A stretch of DNA of 40,655 nucleotides from Sedimenticola sp. (lineage in GTDB: Bacteria; Pseudomonadota; Gammaproteobacteria; Chromatiales; Chromatiaceae), in assembly GCA_026196795.1 (NCBI GenBank), contig JAPHUE010000102.1, positions 1 to 40,655 of the forward strand, in the 5' to 3' direction. Position 1 is the first letter of the stretch, and each line of letters opens with the position of its first letter. The notes under the pieces were generated by a model. It was given only the letters and a program-made list of their open reading frames with translations. It searched no databases and was not told where the DNA came from. Made by a program: the position numbers and the translations under genes. Shown in pieces: positions 10,132 through 19,453 of this stretch.

Positions 10132-13100
10132 ATGATAAAGTCTGCTGGTATATTTCGTCGCTTAAGGTTATGCGGTGCCGTCACAGTCTGGACATCATTA
10201 AGTGTTTTGGCGGGTCTTCCCGGTGCTGTCCATGCCGATGGAAATCTGGGGGATTATTCGGCCGTTCCGCCTATTATCTCATCGACAAGTGACAAGCCTA
10301 ATGTGCTAGTGATCATAGATAATTCCAATAGTATGGATGAGGATGCCAGTGGTGCAGCAGTGGGTAGTGCCAACTCAGGCAGTAAATCTGAGATTGCACG
10401 AACGGCTATAAAAAACTTGGTGACGAATTTCACAGGAAAGCTGCGCATGGGATTAATGGCCTATCAGCAGCAAAATGTGGTTGGCCGATGGCTGGATAAC
10501 TCACCCTATGATGCCAGCTATAATCCCGCAAATTATGACCCTACATTTACCGGTGCGCGTGATTCCACAACAAAGCGTTATCGCATGTTGCGCCCGGGTA
10601 GTACAACAGAATACACCTACTATAATGTGGCGTTGCCTTACTATCATGGTAGTAATGATCCCGGACTCTTTTGTTACTCGGCTACTGCAGATGCATCAAG
10701 TAATTTTGCCGATACAGGAGGTGGTTGTACCACAAGTGGTGGTCCTGGCTGTGATGCTTATCGTTGTTATCAGGGTAAAACCGGAAGCTCTGATGCGTTA
10801 CCAATACCTTTCAATAGCGGTAATCTTGAAGGCTATAGTTCCGTTGTTGGGACATATACTTTTGTACCGACTGATAGTGATGTCGCTCAGGGTATTTCCG
10901 ACTTCGGACGGCATCTAGCCTCCGTGCCAGTCGGACAAACCTGGTTTTCCAACTCTTCGCCGGGTAAAGGTTATCTCCATGTGGCCATTGGCGATCTGGA
11001 TGCGGCTCAGGCTACACTAATTAATAACAAGCTGGCGACTTCACAGTTTGCTACAGCGACCGATACGCCATTGAGAAATGCAGGGCTTACCCCGCTGCAG
11101 GGCACATTGCAGACAGCTAAAGATTATTTTACAGGTGTTTCGTTGCCGGCCAATCAGGGCGGCCCAACGGTTGCGCCTACTGCCGGTACTTGCGGCAATC
11201 ATGATTATGTTGTCCTGGTAACAGATGGTCTTCCTTCGACAGATTCGAGTGGAAATCCTGTCACTAGCACGGCCGCTGCCCTTGCCGCTACGGCTACCGC
11301 TGCAGGGGATCTACTCACAAACAATGTCAAAACCTATGTCGTGGGTTTTGCCCTGCCTTATGGGGTGAGTGCAACGCAGCTAGATAGCATCGCTGCAGCA
11401 GGTGGTACAGGATCGGCTTATTCAGCGTCAAATCCAACCACACTTGCTGCAACATTGAATACCATTTTTAATAATATTTTGAATAGGACTTCTGCGGGAA
11501 CAGGTGCGGCCGTTGTATCTAACAGCAGTTCAGGTGTGGGTGCGCTTTATCAAGCACTCTATACGCCTGCATTAAGTACTCAAAATCCGTCAGAAACAAG
11601 TAGTCGCAGTGTCTCTTGGGTAGGTCGACTTCACTCTATTTTTGTTGATGAGTATGGTCAGCTTCGAGAAGATTCCAATCAAAATGATCGTCTTGACGAT
11701 TACAGTACCGATTATGTAATCAGTATTTTTTACAATACATCAGCTGTCGATAATTTAGGTAACCCTGTACCATCAAGAACTGAGGTACAGCGCTATAGCA
11801 GTACGAGCAGCACGGAGCCAATAGGATTGGCGACTTTGGGTGCTTCGGTAGAAATAGAGTATTTAAAACCCATCTGGGATGCCAGGGAAGGTTTGAATTC
11901 AGTAACCAATTATGTAACACAAAGGACATATACGGATCCTGCTACATCGGGTCGGTATATTGTTACTAACCTTCCAGGGCAGTCGACGTTATTGGATTTC
12001 ACTGCCGCTAATTTCCCCAATACTGTCGGCGATAACAACTTCCGTTACCTGGGTGGTGTTGCGCAGGCTGATGCGCCGGGACTGATTAATTACATACGTG
12101 GCTACGAATGCGAAGACATTGCTGCTGGTCCAGCCAGAACAGCCTGTAATGCCGCTTATCGAAACCGCACAATTGATTGGGATTTAGATAGCACGAATGA
12201 ACGTTGGCTCCTGAGTGATATTATTCATTCGACCCCTGTTACTATAGGGGAGCCAGTAGCTAATTACGATATTCACTATAATGACACGACCTATAGTGAT
12301 TTCCGTCAAAAATATGCAGGTAGGCGTCAAGTTATCTATGTCGGTGGTAATGACGGCATGCTTCATGCCTTTAATGGCGGATTCTGGGATACAGCTACCA
12401 GTGCTTTCCTGACGACCGATCCTACTACGGCTTCACGCACGGCCCATCCACTGGGAACAGAGTTGTGGGCTTATGTGCCGGGTAACTTGCTGCCACACCT
12501 GCAGTGGCTAAAGGATCCCGATTACCCACATGTTTATTATGTGGATGGAACCCCTCAAGTGTTTGATGTGAACATCTTTAGTGATGATGCGACACATCCC
12601 AAAGGTTGGGGAACCATTATGGCGGTTACCATGCGTTTTGGTGGTGGCCCCTTCTCTCTGGATACGAATGGGGATGCTAGCATCGATACCGTTGCTCGGT
12701 CAGCGGTTGCAGTTTTTGATATAACCGACCCTGAGCAGCCCCCGGTATTTCTTGCGGAAATAGCCCAGTCTGGTATGGGCTTTACTACCTCAGTACCACA
12801 GGTCGTGAAAACAAGAAAACCGGGTGTTGGTAATGACTGGGCTAACCCAACTCAAAATGATTGGAAGCTTGTGTTCGCGTCAGGTCCTACTAATCTTTCA
12901 GATGCGAGTAGTAATCAGCAGGGCACATTTTATGTGCATGATCTAAAGCTCGGTACAACAGCGACCTATTCGATGGGAGCCGGTGCTGTAAATGGCTTTG
13001 GTGGAGATGTGAAAGTTGTTGATTGGGATAAGGATTTTGTTGATGATGTAGTCTACGCTGGTGTTGTCACTGGCACACCAGCCTCCCAGGGAGGGCAGAT

Positions 13101-13893
13101 AGCCAGGCTTCAATTACCAACCAATACGGTCAGTGTGTTGTATAGCCCTGGTTCTCCGTTTGTATCAGCACCTAATGTGGCGCTTGATGCCAATGGTGAT
13201 CATTGGCTACATATGGGTAGTGGGCGGTTGTTTACTGTGGATGATAACACCACAAAAATGCAACAGAAATTCTATGGCGTAAAAGAGCCACTGACCGTCT
13301 TAGGCGCATTTGACTGGAGCACGCTAGTAACGACCGACCTGTCTAATCATACGACGCTTCAGGTCTTTGCAGATGCCTCGATTTTGCCTTCGCCGTTTAC
13401 AATTGCTACTTATTCTGTGACAACTTATCAGGGTGTGTTGAACGCTATGCAGGGTGTTGCTGGGTGGTATAAGCAGTTCGATGCAAATGGTACAGATCCC
13501 AGTATGCGTAGCATCACTGCTGCGGTGCAGGTAGGTAAGGTGTTGCTTTATACTGATTACAAGCCCTCAAATAATGTATGTGCACCAGAGGGTACTTCCC
13601 GACTGAATGTGGTTGACTATCGAACCGGAACAGCTATGCCTCATGGGGCTCTAGGATTTAATCCCTCTGTGTTGAATGGTACGGCTTTCCTTGCGCCAGA
13701 TAATATTGATCTTGGGCAGGGAATTGCCTCCACTCCGGTTGTTCATTCTGGTAGTGGTAATGGAGGGGGTAGTTCTGGATTCCCTGTCACAGTCTTTACA
13801 CAGCAGACGACGGGAGAAATAACTCGGACTCAGGTTTTATTGCCTCCAGCTGCAGGTGGTAGGCAATCATGGCGAGAGCTCTATCTTGATTAA
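10132..13893 (+). CDS. pilY1: PilY1-type pilus tip/biogenesis protein (vWA-like N-terminus, beta-propeller C-terminus)
   Basis: NVLVIIDNSNSMDED (DxSxS MIDAS-like), VVLVTDGLPS, VIYVGGNDGMLHAFNG, DTNGDASID; Met at 10132 preferred. Confidence 0.93.
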   Translation: MIKSAGIFRRLRLCGAVTVWTSLSVLAGLPGAVHADGNLGDYSAVPPIISSTSDKPNVLVIIDNSNSMDEDASGAAVGSANSGSKSEIARTAIKNLVTNFTGKLRMGLMAYQQQNVVGRWLDNSPYDASYNPANYDPTFTGARDSTTKRYRMLRPGSTTEYTYYNVALPYYHGSNDPGLFCYSATADASSNFADTGGGCTTSGGPGCDAYRCYQGKTGSSDALPIPFNSGNLEGYSSVVGTYTFVPTDSDVAQGISDFGRHLASVPVGQTWFSNSSPGKGYLHVAIGDLDAAQATLINNKLATSQFATATDTPLRNAGLTPLQGTLQTAKDYFTGVSLPANQGGPTVAPTAGTCGNHDYVVLVTDGLPSTDSSGNPVTSTAAALAATATAAGDLLTNNVKTYVVGFALPYGVSATQLDSIAAAGGTGSAYSASNPTTLAATLNTIFNNILNRTSAGTGAAVVSNSSSGVGALYQALYTPALSTQNPSETSSRSVSWVGRLHSIFVDEYGQLREDSNQNDRLDDYSTDYVISIFYNTSAVDNLGNPVPSRTEVQRYSSTSSTEPIGLATLGASVEIEYLKPIWDAREGLNSVTNYVTQRTYTDPATSGRYIVTNLPGQSTLLDFTAANFPNTVGDNNFRYLGGVAQADAPGLINYIRGYECEDIAAGPARTACNAAYRNRTIDWDLDSTNERWLLSDIIHSTPVTIGEPVANYDIHYNDTTYSDFRQKYAGRRQVIYVGGNDGMLHAFNGGFWDTATSAFLTTDPTTASRTAHPLGTELWAYVPGNLLPHLQWLKDPDYPHVYYVDGTPQVFDVNIFSDDATHPKGWGTIMAVTMRFGGGPFSLDTNGDASIDTVARSAVAVFDITDPEQPPVFLAEIAQSGMGFTTSVPQVVKTRKPGVGNDWANPTQNDWKLVFASGPTNLSDASSNQQGTFYVHDLKLGTTATYSMGAGAVNGFGGDVKVVDWDKDFVDDVVYAGVVTGTPASQGGQIARLQLPTNTVSVLYSPGSPFVSAPNVALDANGDHWLHMGSGRLFTVDDNTTKMQQKFYGVKEPLTVLGAFDWSTLVTTDLSNHTTLQVFADASILPSPFTIATYSVTTYQGVLNAMQGVAGWYKQFDANGTDPSMRSITAAVQVGKVLLYTDYKPSNNVCAPEGTSRLNVVDYRTGTAMPHGALGFNPSVLNGTAFLAPDNIDLGQGIASTPVVHSGSGNGGGSSGFPVTVFTQQTTGEITRTQVLLPPAAGGRQSWRELYLD

Positions 13894-13955
13894 TGGACTA
13901 CGATAGAGTTGTTTTTTAAGAGGTGAAGATACAATAGTTGATTGAACATACACAT

Positions 13956-13983
13956 GCCCTTAATTGATGGATCAATTAAGGGC
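13956..13983. repeat. Perfect 12-bp inverted repeat with 4-nt loop upstream of pilE
   Basis: GCCCTTAATTGA TGGA TCAATTAAGGGC read directly. Confidence 0.9.
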
Positions 13984-14003
13984 AGTACCGCTAAGGTGAG
14001 GAA

Positions 14004-14459
14004 ATGAAGTCAAGCAAAGATAGTGCAGGATTTACATTGATCGAGTTAATGATTGTGGTGGCAATTATCGGTATTTTGGCCGCCATTGCTTATCCCAGCT
14101 ATCAAGAGCAGGTCAGGAAATCGCGTAGAGCGGATGCTATGACGGCACTGACTACTGCTGCGGCAATGCAAGAACGCATTTTTACCGAGAAAAATAGTTA
14201 TACGTCAGTTATTGCTGATATTGGTGGGGCCACTTCTGCTGAAGGGTATTACACGATCAGTGTGGTGGCGCAAACAATTGATACTGCAGCGAGCTGTGTT
14301 TCAGGCACTTATATGCCTTGCTATAAGTTAACGGCAAAAGCAACAGGGACGCAGGCTAGTGATACTAGATGTGATGAATTTTTTCTGGATAGTACGGGGA
14401 AAAAGACAGCTGAAAATTCTGCAAATGTTGATGCTACAGATTTTTGCTGGGTAAACTAG
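14004..14459 (+). CDS. pilE: Type IV pilin PilE
   Basis: [39 protein letters not shown]-terminal Cys pair. Confidence 0.93.
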   Translation: MKSSKDSAGFTLIELMIVVAIIGILAAIAYPSYQEQVRKSRRADAMTALTTAAAMQERIFTEKNSYTSVIADIGGATSAEGYYTISVVAQTIDTAASCVSGTYMPCYKLTAKATGTQASDTRCDEFFLDSTGKKTAENSANVDATDFCWVN

Positions 14460-14529
14460 CGTAATAATCGAGTTGACTAAACGGGTATTCATTCTCGTAG
14501 GTATACATGTGGGGTCTGTTGTTTCTTTT

Positions 14530-15507
14530 TCAGTCTTGTGTTGTTTGTGATTGCGTTTGATCTCCAAGCTCTTGCTGAAGCGTCTTAGGTAATGAAAAAG
14601 TCACATTCTCCTCACGACCACTCAATGTGCTGACTTGAGTTGCACCCCAGCTTTTAAGTTTTTCAATAACCTCATCAACCAGCAGATCCGGGGCGGACGC
14701 CCCGGCTGTGAGTCCGATCCTGTTAACGTCGCTCAGCCAGGCTCTGTCTATATCATCTGCCCGGTCTATCAGATAGGCCGGGGTATCCGATTGTTTAGCC
14801 AGCTCCTTCAGGCGGTTTGAATTTGAGCTGTTGGGAGATCCAACCACCAGTACTAGGTCGCACTGCTTGGCGAGTTCTTTTACGGCATCCTGACGGTTCT
14901 GTGTCGCATAGCAGATGTCGTTCTGTTTGGGGCCTTGTATAACCGGGAAGCGCACCTTGAGTGCCTCGATGACCTTTGCCGTGTCATCCATCGAGAGTGT
15001 GGTCTGGGTGACGAAGGCGAGGCTCTCGGGGTCTTTTATCTGTAGGTCGGCCACATCGTCGGCTGTCACCACCAGATAGATCCCGCCTTTCTCGTTTTGA
15101 TTATTATACTGGCCCATGGTGCCCTCTACTTCGGGGTGTCCACGGTGACCAATAAGAATTACTTCATGGCCATTCTTGCTATGTCTGGCGACCTCCAGAT
15201 GAACCTTTGTTACCAGGGGGCAGGTGGCATCAAACACTTGCAACTGCCGTCGCTCGGCCTCTGCACGAACAGATTGGGCGACACCGTGCGCACTGAAAAT
15301 GACGGTGCTGTTTGCAGGTATCTCATCCAGTTCATCAACAAAGATGGCACCGGCCTGTTTCAGGCTGTCAACCACGTAACGATTATGCACCACCTCATGC
15401 CGCACATAGATGGGCGCACCAAAGATCTGCAAGGCGCGTTCAACAATTTCTATAGCGCGGTCAACGCCGGCACAAAAGCCACGGGGATTGGCGAGGATGA
15501 TTTCCAT
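14530..15507 (-). CDS. ispH: 4-hydroxy-3-methylbut-2-enyl diphosphate reductase
   Basis: [75 protein letters not shown]. Confidence 0.97.
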   Translation of the reverse strand: MEIILANPRGFCAGVDRAIEIVERALQIFGAPIYVRHEVVHNRYVVDSLKQAGAIFVDELDEIPANSTVIFSAHGVAQSVRAEAERRQLQVFDATCPLVTKVHLEVARHSKNGHEVILIGHRGHPEVEGTMGQYNNQNEKGGIYLVVTADDVADLQIKDPESLAFVTQTTLSMDDTAKVIEALKVRFPVIQGPKQNDICYATQNRQDAVKELAKQCDLVLVVGSPNSSNSNRLKELAKQSDTPAYLIDRADDIDRAWLSDVNRIGLTAGASAPDLLVDEVIEKLKSWGATQVSTLSGREENVTFSLPKTLQQELGDQTQSQTTQD

Positions 15508-15525
15508 GGGGTGGTAAACGCTTCC

Positions 15526-15975
15526 TTAGGCAGGATTAGTTACATCAATGATCTGAACGGTAAAGACGATGTCGTTACCGGCCAGTGGGTGATTGAAGTC
15601 CACCTTGACCTGTTCATCGTCCAGCTCCATCACAATGCCGGCCAACTCATCACCGGCCGGTGTGGAAAAGCTGATGACCAGTTCTGGCTCCAGTTCCATC
15701 TCTTCGGGGAAAGAGGAGCGGGGCATGTGGTAGGCCTTTTCGTCGTCCCGTGGGCCGAAGGCGTTATCAGATTCCAGCAACAGGGACTGTTTTTCACCGG
15801 CTTTCAGACCAAACAGGGTCTTTTCCAGATTATCGATCAGGTTGCCCGTGCCCATGGTGAGGGTTACAGGATCGCCTTCAAAGGTCGAGGTGATGGTGGT
15901 GCCATCACACAGCGCAATGGCGAAGTGCAGGGTAACCTCGCTGTTATTACTAATTTCTGCTTTTGTATCAGGCAA
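15526..15975 (-). CDS. FKBP-type peptidyl-prolyl cis-trans isomerase (SlpA-like)
   Basis: LTMGTGNLIDNLEKTLFGLKAGEKQSLLLESDNAFG...VDFNHPLAGNDIVFTVQI; adjacent to ispH as often found. Confidence 0.92.
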   Translation of the reverse strand: MPDTKAEISNNSEVTLHFAIALCDGTTITSTFEGDPVTLTMGTGNLIDNLEKTLFGLKAGEKQSLLLESDNAFGPRDDEKAYHMPRSSFPEEMELEPELVISFSTPAGDELAGIVMELDDEQVKVDFNHPLAGNDIVFTVQIIDVTNPA

Positions 15976-16026
15976 TTTTCTATTCCGCTTTTGTGTGGGT
16001 GTGTATTGCTATGTGGAGCGAGTCTG

Positions 16027-16578
16027 TCAGACCTCTTTGCTCCAGTAAACCTCTTCACCGCCATCCTGGCGCGCCAAGACGCGGGAAACGACAAACAGCA
16101 GATCGGAGAGTCTGTTCAGGTATTTGAGTGCATTTTCGTTCACCTGTTCCTGATCCTGGCGTGCCAGTTGCGTCAGGCGACGTTCTGCGCGGCGGCAGAC
16201 AGCTCTTGCATGATGACAGCTGGCGGCCAGCAGATTGCCCGCGGGCAGGATGAACTCCTGCAGCGGTGGCAAGGTCTCGTTGTGCTGGTCCAGCTGCTGC
16301 TCAAGGGTCTCAATGGACGCATCAGTCACCACCTGATAACCCGGTACGGCGAGCTCTCCACCCAGATCAAACAAGCGGTGCTGAATTTGTGTTAGCTGCT
16401 GAGTGATGCTTTTGGGCGGATTATGGGTAATAAGGACGCCAATCAGGCAATTTAGCTCATCAATCGTGCCGATTGCTTCAATCCGGGCGCTGTCTTTATC
16501 TACGCGACTGCCATCTCCCAGTCCGGTAGTGCCTTTATCGCCCGTTCGCGTGTAGATCTTTGAGAGTCTGTAGCCCAT
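16027..16578 (-). CDS. Cob(I)yrinic acid a,c-diamide adenosyltransferase (PduO type)
   Basis: KIYTRTGDKGTTGLGDGSRVDKDSARIEAIGTIDELN...CHHARAVCRRAERRL. Confidence 0.95.
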   Translation of the reverse strand: MGYRLSKIYTRTGDKGTTGLGDGSRVDKDSARIEAIGTIDELNCLIGVLITHNPPKSITQQLTQIQHRLFDLGGELAVPGYQVVTDASIETLEQQLDQHNETLPPLQEFILPAGNLLAASCHHARAVCRRAERRLTQLARQDQEQVNENALKYLNRLSDLLFVVSRVLARQDGGEEVYWSKEV

Positions 16579-16757
16579 GTTCTGAAGTCTTTAAGCCGTG
16601 AAAGCGCGAATTATAGCAAGAGTGTGCTCAGGCGTCTTTGCGGCCTGCCGGTAGGTGTGTTGGAGTTTTATTTCGGATGAAATGAAAACTATTGCAATAA
16701 TTTCAATAGAGACTATGATGTTGTTAATCCAAAAAATTATGTAAATTGGATAACATT

Positions 16758-16952
16758 ATGATTTCAAAGAAATATGTTTCGAAAAACGTCCTTCCTCTTT
16801 ATGAGGTCAAAGAGCTCACCATGGAAGAGGCGTTACTTGAATTAGCGGCAGAGAAGGAGCTGTTGCTGCAAAAGACCCATGAAGCGGGGTATGGTGCTGT
16901 GGACAAGAGAGCCTGGATGGCTTCACGTAACCATGGCTCTGTTGCTGCCTAG
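16758..16952 (+). CDS. Small hypothetical protein
   Basis: ORF MISKKYVSKNVLPLYEVKELTMEEALLELAAEKELLLQKTHEAGYGAVDKRAWMASRNHGSVAA in a gap with no competing gene. Confidence 0.5.
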   Translation: MISKKYVSKNVLPLYEVKELTMEEALLELAAEKELLLQKTHEAGYGAVDKRAWMASRNHGSVAA

Positions 16953-16990
16953 GCCTAATAAGGGTAGGGGGTGACGTTATTGACTGTTTC

Positions 16991-17131
16991 TCAGGAGAGG
17001 AGTTCCTGGGTGACAAAGAGGTAGCCCATTACGCTGACCAACACGGCAATACTCACGTACTGTAGGATGATGCAGATGCCTGGCAGGCTGTTACAGGCTT
17101 TACTGAATCCACACAACTTGCAATTTTTCAA
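16991..17131 (-). CDS. Small Cys-rich single-TM protein (not in supplied ORF track)
   Basis: TTG start preceded by GAGG: MKNCKLCGFSKACNSLPGICIILQYVSIAVLVSVMGYLFVTQELLS*; CxxCx5Cx5C then a hydrophobic helix. Confidence 0.55.
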   Translation of the reverse strand: MKNCKLCGFSKACNSLPGICIILQYVSIAVLVSVMGYLFVTQELLS

Positions 17132-17443
17132 TCTGAATACCTCATTTACTACTTTGGTATTTGTCCCTGTTTTTCTCAGGCGCGAGACGCTCCATAACGA
17201 CGAATCCTCTCACATAATTTGATGAAACGGCCCTGCATAAAAATCAATCAGCATATAATATTTACTAATGACCCGGGTCATCTTACCTCCTCGATTTTTA
17301 CCTAAAATGGCGAGTTAGTGATTGTTTGCTAATGACACAGGCTTTAGATGGCTATTTTCGGGCCTGCAATGGGGTAGAATTAGCACAAGAGTGTCGGTGC
17401 ATTTATCCCGGCAGCAGATGCGAAGCGCGCTAAGGAGTACAAA

Positions 17444-17779
17444 ATGCTAATTGAAGGGCCAATGAATATCACCATTTCTGATCCTGCGGATGGGCAGGGC
17501 AAGGTATTGGTGATTGTGTTTACGCCAGAATTCCAGGCGTTGAGCCTGGAAGCACAAGGCGCTGAATTTCAGGCCTACATGGCTATGCTGGCCCAGCATA
17601 TTATCTCCAAGGATGAGGTTGATGAGCGCAACCGCGCGGGTATGGCGATTATCTATCAATTTACCGAGGAGCTGCTGCCCCATATTGTGAGTGGTGATCT
17701 GGCCCTGGAAGAGCGGATTGTCCTGCAGCTTCGTCAGGAGTCGCAGGCCGTGGCGTTGACTGACCTGCTGGCTAACTAA
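17444..17779 (+). CDS. Hypothetical protein
   Basis: 111-aa ORF directly upstream of rimO, same strand, no competing ORF. Confidence 0.75.
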   Translation: MLIEGPMNITISDPADGQGKVLVIVFTPEFQALSLEAQGAEFQAYMAMLAQHIISKDEVDERNRAGMAIIYQFTEELLPHIVSGDLALEERIVLQLRQESQAVALTDLLAN

Positions 17780-17803
17780 ACAGAGCTTCAGATTATATCA
17801 TCT

Positions 17804-19123
17804 ATGAATAATGCCTCTCCGCAAGTGGGTTTTGTAAGCTTGGGCTGTCCCAAGAATCTCGTTGATTCAGAACGCATACTGACCCAGTTGCGGGCTGAGG
17901 GGTACGCTATCGCCTATAGCTATGAAGGTGCCGATCTTGTGGTGGTCAATACCTGTGGTTTTATTGATGCCGCAGTTGAAGAGTCCCTTGAAACGATCGG
18001 CGAGGCGCTGAATGAGAATGGCCGGGTCATTGTCACCGGTTGTCTCGGCGTTAAAGAGGATGAGGTTCGGTCAGTTCATCCGGGCGTTTTGGCCGTGACC
18101 GGTCCACATGCCTACGAAGAGGTGATGGAAGCGGTCCATGCACATTTGCCGCCCCCTCACGACCCTTACATCAGCCTAGTTCCGCCACAAGGTGTGAAAT
18201 TGACCCCGCGACATTATGCCTATCTGAAGATATCGGAAGGGTGTAATCATCGTTGCACCTTCTGCATCATCCCCAGCTTGCGGGGTGATCTGCTGAGTCG
18301 GCCCGTGGGTGAAGTGGTTAAAGAGGCGGAGAATCTGGTGAACGCCGGCGTCAGGGAGCTGCTGATAGTTTCACAGGATACCAGCGCCTATGGGCTGGAT
18401 CTGAAGTACCGTACTGATCTGGTGGGTAGTCGCCTGTTAAAGACTCGCCTCAAGGAGCTGTCTGAGGCGTTAGGCGAGCTAGCTGCCTGGATACGGATGC
18501 ACTATGTCTACCCCTATCCCAGCGTGGATGACCTGATACCACTGATGGCTGAGGGGACGATTCTTCCTTACCTGGATATGCCTCTGCAACATGCCAATCG
18601 GCGTATTCTAAAAGCCATGAAGCGTCCAGCGGCCAGTGAAAAGGTGTTGCAGCGGATCAGTCGTTGGCGGGAGATCTGTCCCGACCTGACACTGCGCAGT
18701 ACTTTTATTGTCGGTTTTCCTGGCGAGACAGAAGATGACTTCCAGGAGTTGCTGGGGTTCATCAGGGAGGCGCAGCTGGATCGAGTGGGCTGTTTTGCCT
18801 ACTCACCTGTTGAGGGTGCAACTGCTAATGAGTTACCTGACGCTGTACCAGAGTCTCTCAAGCAGGAGCGCTTGGCTCGATTTATGGAAGTTCAGGAAGC
18901 GATCAGTAGAGAGCGGCTGACCCAGAAGATTGGCAAGAAAATGATTGTATTGGTAGATGGTGTGACAGAGGAGAACGTCATTGCCCGTAGTGAGGCCGAT
19001 GCGCCGGAGATCGATGGAAATGTGATGATTGCCGGTGGTTGGGATCTGGAACCGGGTGATTTTGTCGAAGTGGAAATAACCGGCTCAGATGCACATGATC
19101 TGTACGCTGAGCCGGTATTGTAA
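17804..19123 (+). CDS. rimO: Ribosomal protein S12 methylthiotransferase
   Basis: [19 protein letters not shown], radical [42 protein letters not shown]. Confidence 0.97.
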   Translation: MNNASPQVGFVSLGCPKNLVDSERILTQLRAEGYAIAYSYEGADLVVVNTCGFIDAAVEESLETIGEALNENGRVIVTGCLGVKEDEVRSVHPGVLAVTGPHAYEEVMEAVHAHLPPPHDPYISLVPPQGVKLTPRHYAYLKISEGCNHRCTFCIIPSLRGDLLSRPVGEVVKEAENLVNAGVRELLIVSQDTSAYGLDLKYRTDLVGSRLLKTRLKELSEALGELAAWIRMHYVYPYPSVDDLIPLMAEGTILPYLDMPLQHANRRILKAMKRPAASEKVLQRISRWREICPDLTLRSTFIVGFPGETEDDFQELLGFIREAQLDRVGCFAYSPVEGATANELPDAVPESLKQERLARFMEVQEAISRERLTQKIGKKMIVLVDGVTEENVIARSEADAPEIDGNVMIAGGWDLEPGDFVEVEITGSDAHDLYAEPVL

Positions 19124-19129
19124 CGCTAC

Positions 19130-19336
19130 TTAGGCGGTTTTTACGCCGAATGCCTTGAGGATATTGCCCAGCGGGCAGAATCCGGTGAAGGCAGACTGGA
19201 ACAGGTTAAGGCCTACAAATGCGGTGAACCAATGCCAGTTGGTGTTATGGAAAATGGGGCTCTGCTCCCATCCGAGAGCCAGGCTCAGCAGGATGAAGAA
19301 ACCGGCAAAGGCGAGAATCATACGATCGACAGTCAT
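19130..19336 (-). CDS. DUF2892 (YgaP transmembrane-like) protein
   Basis: [23 protein letters not shown]...[31 protein letters not shown]. Confidence 0.9.
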   Translation of the reverse strand: MTVDRMILAFAGFFILLSLALGWEQSPIFHNTNWHWFTAFVGLNLFQSAFTGFCPLGNILKAFGVKTA

Positions 19337-19403
19337 GTTAACTCCCTCTAAAAATCTAGAATTATTCAGGCGGGAAGGATGTCCTGCCTGCGATTTGGCA
19401 ATG

Positions 19404-19431
19404 ATATTAGCATATTCTAATATAATGTCAA
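19404..19431 (-). promoter_or_regulatory. Promoter (TTGACA-16-TAATAT) overlapped by palindrome ATATTAG-N6-CTAATAT upstream of DUF2892 gene
   Basis: Reverse strand TTGACATTATATTAGAATATGCTAATAT; palindrome arms 7/7. Confidence 0.6.
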
Positions 19432-19453
19432 TTCATCACCGGGGTAATGCCGT

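Noticed and set aside
15097-16395. 432-codon + strand ORF
   Set aside because: Antisense across ispH, the FKBP gene and the PduO gene, all strongly recognised; no domain signature of its own.
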